Source of the DNA: an uncultured Clostridium sp.
GTDB taxonomy: Bacteria > Bacillota > Clostridia > TANB77 > CAG-508
Direction: 5' to 3'
Length of the DNA stretch: 5,027 bases
Assembly (NCBI GenBank): GCA_946545035.1
Contig: CAMNND010000085.1
Coordinates: forward strand, 1 to 5,027
Shown here: positions 1 to 4,991 of the stretch, piece by piece
Position numbering within the stretch: position 1 is the stretch's first letter
How the letters are laid out: each line of letters opens with the position of its first letter
Notes under the pieces: model-generated
The model's input: the letters and a program-made list of their open reading frames with translations, nothing else
What the model was told of the DNA's origin: nothing
The model's database searches: none
Translations under genes and position numbers: made by a program

Positions 1-1734
1 GATAAGAAATTTGGAAGTGATATTTTTATTTCAAAGAATAACTTTGGAGGAGCTAAAAAAAGAGAAAAGGTAGTTGTTAAAATTACTAAATACCCTGAAC
101 ATGGAAAGAAAGCAGAAGGAAAAATTGTTGAAGTAATTGGTAATGTAGATATGGCTGGTGTGGATATGATGTCACTAGTAAAAGAATATGACCTACCATA
201 TGATTTTCCAGAGCCAGTATTAGATGAAGCAAGAGCTATAGATGGAAAGATAAGCTCTGAAGAGCTTAAAGGAAGATTAGATTTAAGAGATACTTTATTT
301 TTTACTATTGATGGAGAAGATGCCAAGGATTTAGATGATGCAGTATCTGTAAGTAAAAATGAATCTGGAAATTACAATTTGATAGTAAGTATTGCAGATG
401 TTAGTCACTATGTAAAAGAAGGCTCTGAACTTGATAGGGAAGCTATCTTAAGAGGAACAAGTATATATATGATGGATAGAGTAATTCCAATGCTTCCAAA
501 AGAGCTATCAAATGGTATCTGTAGTTTAAATGCACATGAGGATAGATTAGCTCTATCTGTTATAATGGAAATTGACAAGAGCGGCAGAGTTGTTTCATCT
601 GATATTCGAAAATCTGTTATAAATGTAAGAGAAAGAATGTCATATACAGGTGTATATAAAATAGTTCGTAAATTAGATGGTGAGAAACTTTCTGATGAAG
701 AATTAGAAAGTATAGATAAATATTCAATATATGATAAAGACTTTTCAGATATGATAGAGCTTGCTAAAGTACTTAAGAATAAAAGAGTTAAAGATGGTGC
801 TCTTGACTTAGACGTACCGGAAAGTAAAATAACTCTTGACGAAGATGGAATTGCAATTGATGTTAAGAAATATGAAGTAAATTTTGCAAACGAAATCATA
901 GAGCAATTTATGCTTATAGCAAATGAAGTGGTAGCGGAGAAGTTTTACTGGTTAGAAGCACCTTTTATATACAGAGTTCATGAAACACCAGATCCTGATA
1001 AAATAGATGAACTTAATAAGTTTTTATTTAATATTGGATACAAGGTAAAATACAATAAAGATAGTATTCATCCAAAAGCTTTTGCAGATGTACTAGAAAA
1101 TGTAAAAGGAACGCAAGAGGAGATGGTTGTTTCAAACCTAGTATTAAGAACATTAAAACTTGCAAGATATGAATCAACAAACAAAGGACACTTTGGTATA
1201 GCTAGTAAGTTTTATTGTCACTTTACATCTCCAATTAGAAGATATCCAGATCTATTTATTCATAGGGTTATTTCTAAATATATTGATTGTAATTATAATG
1301 TAGATGAAAAAAATATAAACAAATATTCTGAGCAGGCAGCAACATATGCTGAAAGATCATCTGAAAGGGAAAAAATCGCCCAAAAAGTAGAGCGTGAGAG
1401 CGAAGATATTAAAAAAGCTGAGTATATGCGAGATAAAATTGGTAATGAATACGAGGGAATAGTTTCAAGCATTACATCATTTGGAATATTTGTTGAGCTT
1501 GAAAATACGGTAGAAGGACTAATTAGATTTGAAAACCTTGGTAATGAATATTTTATATACGATCCAGACAGAAAAATACTTGCAGGGGAGCATACAAATA
1601 CTGTATATAAAATAGGGCAAAAGGTTAATATTAGAGTAATTGAAGCAAACAAGGAACTAAGACGTATTTCATTTGAAATTGTAAAGAGCGAAGGACAAGC
1701 TAGTAGTTCAAAAGAAATCGAAGAAACAATATAA
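1..1734 (+). CDS. rnr: Ribonuclease R (RNase R), 3' part; 5' end outside window
   Basis: This is a 3'-to-5' processive exoribonuclease of the RNB (RNase II/R) family, which degrades structured RNA and takes part in mRNA and rRNA turnover and trans-translation. The reading frame is open from base 1, so the gene is cut by the window edge; 577 residues are visible. B. subtilis RNase R has 779 residues, so roughly 130-200 N-terminal residues (helix-turn-helix and first cold-shock domain) are probably missing. In fragment numbering, residues 1-50 look like the end of an OB/cold-shock domain. The RNB catalytic domain contains TIDGEDAKDLDDAV, with metal-binding Asp104, Asp110, Asp112 and Asp113. The RNB signature HFTSPIRRYPDLFIHR lies at 407-422. 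An S1 RNA-binding domain spans about 481-561, beginning GNEYEGIVSSITSFGIFVEL. The tail after S1 is only about 16 residues and not lysine-rich. Internal ATGs such as 151 lie inside the domain and are not the true start. Identification is very secure. Confidence 0.97.
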   Translation, partial: DKKFGSDIFISKNNFGGAKKREKVVVKITKYPEHGKKAEGKIVEVIGNVDMAGVDMMSLVKEYDLPYDFPEPVLDEARAIDGKISSEELKGRLDLRDTLFFTIDGEDAKDLDDAVSVSKNESGNYNLIVSIADVSHYVKEGSELDREAILRGTSIYMMDRVIPMLPKELSNGICSLNAHEDRLALSVIMEIDKSGRVVSSDIRKSVINVRERMSYTGVYKIVRKLDGEKLSDEELESIDKYSIYDKDFSDMIELAKVLKNKRVKDGALDLDVPESKITLDEDGIAIDVKKYEVNFANEIIEQFMLIANEVVAEKFYWLEAPFIYRVHETPDPDKIDELNKFLFNIGYKVKYNKDSIHPKAFADVLENVKGTQEEMVVSNLVLRTLKLARYESTNKGHFGIASKFYCHFTSPIRRYPDLFIHRVISKYIDCNYNVDEKNINKYSEQAATYAERSSEREKIAQKVERESEDIKKAEYMRDKIGNEYEGIVSSITSFGIFVELENTVEGLIRFENLGNEYFIYDPDRKILAGEHTNTVYKIGQKVNIRVIEANKELRRISFEIVKSEGQASSSKEIEETI

Positions 1735-1740
1735 AACATG

Positions 1741-1790
1741 AGTTGATATTTGAAGGTTTACAGAATTTCCAAATATCAACTTTTAGTTTA
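1741..1790 (+). terminator. Candidate intrinsic terminator after rnr
   Basis: A perfect 12-bp inverted repeat (AGTTGATATTTG at 1741-1752, CAAATATCAACT at 1770-1781) with a 17-nt loop starts 6 bases after the rnr stop codon. It runs into TTTTAGTTT. The T-tract is interrupted and the stem is AT-rich, so termination may be only partial. Its position just after rnr and before the next promoter fits a terminator. Confidence 0.6.
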
Positions 1791-1828
1791 CGAAAATAGC
1801 AATTATTTTCATTATTTTTACGAAAATA
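1787..1828 (+). repeat. Two 12-bp direct repeats 30 bp apart, upstream of the operon promoter
   Basis: TTTACGAAAATA occurs exactly at 1787-1798 and again at 1817-1828. The period is 30 bp, about three helical turns, so both copies face the same side of the DNA. The second copy ends one base before the proposed -35 box at 1830. An inverted copy of the core (TATTTTC, 1804-1810) lies between them. This arrangement is typical of binding sites for a transcription activator or a cooperative repressor; the protein is unknown. Confidence 0.5.
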
Positions 1829-1829
1829 C

Positions 1830-1859
1830 TTGCCAAAACGGCACAATATTATGTATAAT
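1830..1859 (+). promoter_or_regulatory. Predicted sigma-A-type promoter of the polysaccharide operon
   Basis: A -35 box TTGCCA (1830-1835, 5 of 6 to consensus) and a perfect -10 box TATAAT (1854-1859) are separated by 18 bp. Transcription would begin near 1866, giving a leader of about 130 nt before the first start codon at 1998. It is the best promoter match in this intergenic region and faces the operon. Confidence 0.65.
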
Positions 1860-1891
1860 AGTAGATATTATTTTATATTGTACAGTATTGC

Positions 1892-1911
1892 GTTCATTTT
1901 CAAAAATGAAC
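1892..1911 (+). other. Leader hairpin upstream of the polysaccharide operon
   Basis: GTTCATTT (1892-1899) and AAATGAAC (1904-1911) form a perfect 8-bp stem with a TCAA tetraloop. It lies about 25 nt downstream of the predicted transcription start. No T-run follows, so it is not a simple terminator. It could stabilise the mRNA 5' region, be a protein-binding element, or act as an operator in DNA form. Confidence 0.35.
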
Positions 1912-1939
1912 TTAAATAGTGTCAAATATTAAACGGGGA

Positions 1940-1964
1940 AAATTTCAGAAAATGTAAGAAAATT
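1940..1964 (+). promoter_or_regulatory. Putative overlapping CodY-binding sites in the operon leader
   Basis: The CodY consensus is AATTTTCWGAAAATT. Positions 1940-1954 read AAATTTCAGAAAATG after the leading A's are aligned, matching 13 of 15 bases (differences at 1942 and 1954). Positions 1950-1964 match 12 of 15 and overlap the first site by 5 bases. CodY is the GTP/branched-chain amino acid sensing repressor of Firmicutes, known to control capsule genes in several species. Lying downstream of the predicted promoter and upstream of the first gene, the sites would suit roadblock repression. That CodY binds here is inference. Confidence 0.5.
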
Positions 1965-1997
1965 CTCTAAACTCAATTAATTAGATGGAGGAATATA

Positions 1998-2699
1998 ATG
2001 GAAGAGTTAGATCTTAAAAAATTGATAAGCATTTTTTGGAACAAAAGATTACATATAATGGTAATTACACTTATTGCTGTTATAATAGGAGCTATTTATT
2101 CATTTTATTTTGTAACACCTAAATACCAATCATATACTACACTTGTATTAGTAAAGGCTGTTGAAAATGAAGAAACAAATACAAAAACACTTACTTCATC
2201 AGATGTAGGTTTAGCAAAGAGCTTAATTGGTACATATAGCCAACTTGCTAAAAGTAAATCTGTATTGAGACCTACAATAAATAATTTACAATTAAATGAG
2301 AGCGAAGATACTCTTGTAAAGAAAATTACAGTTACAGAAATCAATGATACTGAAATGTTAAGAATTACTGTTAAAGATGAAAATCCAGTTAAGGCTATGA
2401 AAATTGCTAATGAGTTAACTAAGGTTTTTGCTGAAAAAGTATCAGAGATGTATGTCGACAACGTATATATTGTTGATGAGGCAGAAGAATCAATAGTGCC
2501 ATGCAACATTAATCATGTAAAGGACATTTTAATATTCTTTGTAATCGGTATTGTTATTTCAGCTGTTTATGTTTTAATAGCAAATATGTTTGATACAACA
2601 ATTAAAGATTCAGATGATGTTGAAAATAGTGTTGAACTTACAACATTAGTATCAATACCTTTTGTAAATGATGAAAAACAAAAAGGAGGTATATACTAA
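1998..2699 (+). CDS. cpsC: Wzz/CpsC-type chain-length determinant and tyrosine kinase activator
   Basis: This 233-residue membrane protein belongs to the Wzz polysaccharide co-polymerase family, Gram-positive split form (CpsC, CapA, YwqC). Such proteins regulate polymer length and, through a cytoplasmic C-terminal tail, recruit and switch on the partner tyrosine kinase. The N-terminal segment (MEELDLKKLISIFWNKR) is typical. Transmembrane helix 1 spans about residues 19-39 and helix 2 about 176-198, enclosing an extracellular domain of about 135 residues. The cytoplasmic tail (199-233) would contact the kinase. The proline-rich motif usually found just before helix 2 is reduced to a single Pro at 168. 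The start is supported by GGAGG (1987-1991), 6 bases before the ATG. It is the first gene of the operon; the kinase begins one base after its stop, indicating coupled translation. The family assignment is secure; the polymer concerned is unknown. Confidence 0.9.
   Translation: MEELDLKKLISIFWNKRLHIMVITLIAVIIGAIYSFYFVTPKYQSYTTLVLVKAVENEETNTKTLTSSDVGLAKSLIGTYSQLAKSKSVLRPTINNLQLNESEDTLVKKITVTEINDTEMLRITVKDENPVKAMKIANELTKVFAEKVSEMYVDNVYIVDEAEESIVPCNINHVKDILIFFVIGIVISAVYVLIANMFDTTIKDSDDVENSVELTTLVSIPFVNDEKQKGGIY
2684..2690 (+). promoter_or_regulatory. Ribosome binding site fixing the kinase start
   Basis: AGGAGGT, a near-perfect Shine-Dalgarno sequence inside the end of the preceding gene, lies 10 bases before the ATG at 2701. 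It rules out the in-frame upstream ATGs at 2668 and 2671, which would add about 11 residues not typical of the family. Confidence 0.85.
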
Positions 2700-2700
2700 T

Positions 2701-3609
2701 ATGAAAAACGAACTTATAACTTTTGTTTCACCAAAGACACAAATATCAGAAGTATTTAGAACTTTAAGAACTAATATTCAATTTATGAATGTTGATGGAA
2801 AGTTAAAATCATTATTAGTAACAAGTACTGTTCCTGGAGAAGGTAAGAGCTGGGTTTCTGCAAACCTTGCAATTACATTCGCTCAAGCTGGTAAAAGAGT
2901 ATTGATAGTTGATGCCGATATGAGAAAAGGTAGACAACATGATTTATTTGAATTAAAGAATACTAAAGGATTATCTAACTATTTAATCATGACAACGAAG
3001 GAAAGTAGCTTAGATTCAATTGGAGAATATATCCAAAATACATTAGTCGATAATCTATATGTTATGACTGCTGGTATGGTACCACCAAACCCATCAGAAT
3101 TATTAACAAGCCAAAAGATGGTTGACTTAATCAAATATCTAGAAAAAATATTTGATATTGTTATATTTGATGGAACACCAAGTACTATAGTTACTGATGC
3201 TATCATATTATCTAAATTTGTTAACACAACACTAATTGTTGCTGGACACAAAATAACAAAAATAGATGATTTAAATCAAGTTAAAAGAAATATTACAAAT
3301 GTTGGAGGAAGGATTGCTGGTGTTGTACTGAATAAAATGCCAACAGTTAAAAGAAAATCAAAGAACGGTTACTATTATGAAAGAGCTATTATTGCTACAA
3401 AGAAGAGCAATAATAAATTAATTAATAAGCTAACTAAAAAATCAACTCCCGCTAAGAAAATTGAAGATAACGAGATTAAAGAAGTTAAGAAAAAATTAAA
3501 TTCTGTTGAGAAAGAAAATGATACAAAGAAAGATAAACAAGAAGATATTGATATCAATGTTGTACTAAAACAATTATCTCAATACTTAACAGAAAATGAT
3601 AAAAAATAA
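2701..3609 (+). CDS. cpsD: Bacterial tyrosine kinase (BY-kinase, CpsD/YwqD type) with long C-terminal extension
   Basis: This 302-residue cytoplasmic P-loop kinase autophosphorylates on tyrosine and, with the adjacent membrane protein, controls capsule/EPS polymerisation and export. Visible motifs are the oligomerisation motif EX2RX2R (Glu17, Arg20, Arg23), Walker A PGEGKS (45-50, Lys49), Walker A' VLIVDAD (67-73) and Walker B IVIFD (153-157). A short tyrosine cluster YYY (224-226) is the probable autophosphorylation site. Two departures from the usual pattern are Trp51 after GKS, where Thr is common, and DGTP after Walker B instead of D-T/C-P-P. Family members normally end soon after the tyrosines, at about 225-250 residues. 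Here a Lys/Glu/Asn-rich tail continues to 302, with a possible terminal helix from about 283 to 297. The ATG at 2701 is chosen from its Shine-Dalgarno site. The gene sits between its activator and its phosphatase, as in B. subtilis ywqCDE. Confidence 0.93.
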   Translation: MKNELITFVSPKTQISEVFRTLRTNIQFMNVDGKLKSLLVTSTVPGEGKSWVSANLAITFAQAGKRVLIVDADMRKGRQHDLFELKNTKGLSNYLIMTTKESSLDSIGEYIQNTLVDNLYVMTAGMVPPNPSELLTSQKMVDLIKYLEKIFDIVIFDGTPSTIVTDAIILSKFVNTTLIVAGHKITKIDDLNQVKRNITNVGGRIAGVVLNKMPTVKRKSKNGYYYERAIIATKKSNNKLINKLTKKSTPAKKIEDNEIKEVKKKLNSVEKENDTKKDKQEDIDINVVLKQLSQYLTENDKK

Positions 3610-3631
3610 AATATTATAGAAGGGGAAGAAA

Positions 3632-4405
3632 ATGATAGATATACATTCTCATATACTTTATGATGTGGATGATGGATCAGTTTCTCTAGAGAATTCAATT
3701 GAAATTCTAAAAAAAGCAGAAGATGCTGGATTTACTGATATTATATTAACACCACATTTTATTGAAGGATACTATGAGAACATCAAGTCAGAAATCGGTC
3801 CTAAAATAAAGGATTTAAAGCAAGCTTCATATGGAGAAAATATTGAAATAACATTACATCATGGAAATGAAATATTTTTAACAGAAAATAGCCCAAAGCT
3901 AGTATACGATTGCAAAGCAGCTACTTTAGCAAATAGTAGATATGTTTTATTTGAAGTACCATTTACTACGAGGATGATGAATTTAGAAGAAATCCTATCT
4001 GAGTTTATAGAAATGGGATGTATACCGGTTCTTGCACATCCAGAAAGATTTTCATTTATCCAAGAAGATCCTGCAAGTCTAATTAAATTATTAAAAATGG
4101 GGGTTCTTGCTCAATCAAATTATGGAAGCTTTATTGGAATGTATGGAAAAGAAGCTAAAAAGACTGCAGAGATTTTATTAGAAAATCGATTAGTGCAATT
4201 CTTAGGATCTGATACACATAGACATGGGCATATTTATGAAAATATCGATAAAATTATAAAAAGACTTGAATCTATAACTGGAGATAGTAAATATATAAAT
4301 GACTTAACAACAAATAATCCAAGATGTATCATAAATGATATGGATATATATGTTGAATTTCCAGAGACACTAAAAGAGAAGAAAAATGTATTTTTCTTTT
4401 TCTAA
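3632..4405 (+). CDS. cpsB: PHP-family protein-tyrosine phosphatase (CpsB/YwqE type)
   Basis: This 257-residue manganese-dependent phosphatase of the PHP (polymerase and histidinol phosphatase) fold dephosphorylates the neighbouring tyrosine kinase and so modulates polysaccharide production. The length fits the family (243-254 residues in well-known members). Metal-binding motifs are all present: DIHSHIL (His5, His7) followed by DVDDG, TPHF (His42), GNE (Glu80), FEVP (Glu108), AHPERF (His136, with Arg139) and GSDTHRHG (Asp194, His196). The Shine-Dalgarno AGGGG (3621-3625) lies 6 bases before the ATG. The kinase stop is 22 bp upstream, so the two are almost certainly co-transcribed. The C-terminus ends in a basic stretch and four consecutive Phe residues, encoded within an AT-rich inverted repeat. 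It is the last gene of the operon before a strong terminator. Function is secure by motif and context. Confidence 0.95.
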   Translation: MIDIHSHILYDVDDGSVSLENSIEILKKAEDAGFTDIILTPHFIEGYYENIKSEIGPKIKDLKQASYGENIEITLHHGNEIFLTENSPKLVYDCKAATLANSRYVLFEVPFTTRMMNLEEILSEFIEMGCIPVLAHPERFSFIQEDPASLIKLLKMGVLAQSNYGSFIGMYGKEAKKTAEILLENRLVQFLGSDTHRHGHIYENIDKIIKRLESITGDSKYINDLTTNNPRCIINDMDIYVEFPETLKEKKNVFFFF

Positions 4406-4410
4406 ATAAT

Positions 4411-4442
4411 AAAAAACCGTACTATATGCAGTACGGTTTTTT
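4411..4442. terminator. Strong, probably bidirectional intrinsic terminator
   Basis: ACCGTACT (4416-4423) and AGTACGGT (4430-4437) form an 8-bp GC-containing stem with a 6-nt loop ATATGC. Five A-T pairs extend it (4411-4415 with 4438-4442), and it runs into T's. The flanking A-tract and T-tract let it work on both strands, ending the polysaccharide operon and the convergent minus-strand gene. Confidence 0.92.
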
Positions 4443-4457
4443 TATTATTTTAATGCA

Positions 4458-4742
4458 TTAATAGGGATATCTCTCATATAGGTATTGAATAAAATAGTTA
4501 TAATTATCTTCTTTTATATTTATAAAAACTCCGGAGTCTATGCTAACCCATAAATTTGTGTTTAAAAAACAGTCTTTATTATCAATAAAGGCTGCTATTA
4601 TATCTGCCATATCAATAGGATTATTATATTCTTTTTCCCAATAAGAAGAGCTGTTTAGCTCAATTTGATCATCAAAAAAAGACTTTAAAAAATCTATCAA
4701 TTCATTTGAATCTGTACTATAAAATTTTAATTTTGAATTCAT
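4458..4742 (-). CDS. Small acidic hypothetical protein, convergent with the polysaccharide operon
   Basis: I do not recognise this 94-residue protein with enough certainty to name it. It has no signal peptide, membrane segment or cysteine pair (one Cys, at 59). It is acidic and aromatic-rich, and starts MNSKLKFYSTDSNELIDFLK. Motif-like stretches are YWEKEYNNPIDMADIIAAF (34-52), LWVSIDSGVFINI (64-76) and a closing YLYERYPY (87-94). The alternating pattern suggests a small alpha/beta cytoplasmic protein; the size and composition resemble small immunity-type or accessory proteins, but that is only an impression. I chose the ATG at 4742 because GGAG lies 7 bases upstream; an in-frame ATG at 4802 would add 20 residues without support. 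It is a single-gene unit with its own predicted promoter and ends against the shared terminator. The clear RBS, promoter and terminator make it a real gene. Confidence 0.8.
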   Translation of the reverse strand: MNSKLKFYSTDSNELIDFLKSFFDDQIELNSSSYWEKEYNNPIDMADIIAAFIDNKDCFLNTNLWVSIDSGVFINIKEDNYNYFIQYLYERYPY

Positions 4743-4749
4743 ATTAAAT

Positions 4750-4753
4750 CTCC
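4750..4753 (-). promoter_or_regulatory. Ribosome binding site fixing the start of the small minus-strand gene
   Basis: On the minus strand CTGGAG precedes ATTTAAT and the ATG at 4742, leaving 7 bases between GGAG and the start. This selects 4742 over the upstream in-frame ATG at 4802, which would read through the predicted promoter. Confidence 0.75.
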
Positions 4754-4761
4754 AGTTAATT

Positions 4762-4790
4762 ATTATAAAATTAGTATTTGTATAATACAA
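4762..4790 (-). promoter_or_regulatory. Predicted promoter of the small minus-strand gene
   Basis: On the minus strand a perfect -10 TATAAT (4767-4762) follows TTGTAT (4790-4785, 3 of 6 to the -35 consensus) at 17 bp. The transcript would start near 4755, leaving a very short leader. An alternative -10, TATTAT (4787-4782), lacks a good -35. The weak -35 suggests dependence on a regulator or low expression. Confidence 0.45.
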
Positions 4791-4791
4791 A
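4777..4791. promoter_or_regulatory. 15-bp perfect palindrome, candidate operator
   Basis: TTTGTATAATACAAA is a perfect 7-1-7 inverted repeat covering the predicted -35 box of the minus-strand gene. A dimeric repressor bound here would block that promoter. The regulator is not identifiable from the site. Confidence 0.45.
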
Positions 4792-4863
4792 AATGTATTC
4801 AAAAAGTAATAAAAAAAATATTAATTAGTAAATCATGGTAAAAGAGAAACTTTAAACGAAGAA

Positions 4864-4893
4864 TTTTGTATGCTTGCAAGCTTTATTACAAAA
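4864..4893. repeat. Nested inverted repeat in the divergent intergenic region
   Basis: TTTTGTA (4864-4870) and TACAAAA (4887-4893) are exact inverted copies flanking the 10-bp palindrome GCTTGCAAGC (4872-4881). The outer arms share the TTTGTA/TACAAA half-site with the palindrome at 4777-4791. The element ends 32 bp upstream of the -35 box of the plus-strand promoter at 4926. Confidence 0.4.
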
Positions 4894-4925
4894 AAATTAC
4901 ATATGTCATATATCAAATAGGTGCA

Positions 4926-4955
4926 TTGACTTTAAATATCTAATAATGATATACT
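4926..4955 (+). promoter_or_regulatory. Strong extended -10 promoter for the downstream gene
   Basis: TTGACT (4926-4931, 5 of 6 to consensus) and TATACT (4950-4955, 5 of 6) are 18 bp apart, with an extended -10 TG at 4947-4948. Transcription would start near 4962, about 30 nt before the ATG at 4992. This makes the downstream gene the head of a separate transcript rather than a read-through part of the upstream operon. Confidence 0.75.
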
Positions 4956-4991
4956 TAGTGCGATAAAAATCGCAAAAGAGGAGGACAAAAA

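Noticed and set aside
408..899. Minus-strand open frame inside rnr, with similar ones inside rnr at 1293-1739, the Wzz-type gene at 2105-2509 and the kinase at 2979-3251 and 3375-3557
   Set aside because: All lie antisense to well-supported genes, have low-complexity Ser/Leu/Ile-rich products, and lack convincing starts; they are shadows of the real coding frames.
1750..1932. A 60-codon open frame starting with TTG in the intergenic region after rnr
   Set aside because: It begins inside the terminator stem, has no ribosome binding site, runs through the predicted promoter and leader hairpin, and its product looks like random translated AT-rich DNA.
1866..1997. A cyclic-di-GMP or other known riboswitch in the operon leader
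   Set aside because: I looked for conserved riboswitch motifs and paired elements and saw none; only a single simple hairpin is evident.
4781..4786. Plus-strand TATAAT as a second promoter for the downstream gene
   Set aside because: There is no -35-like sequence at suitable distance; the TATAAT is part of the 15-bp palindrome.
4870..4920. Possible 16-residue leader peptide (MLASFITKKLHMSYIK) upstream of the last promoter
   Set aside because: No good ribosome binding site precedes it and it ends before the strong promoter at 4926, so it would not be on the downstream transcript.
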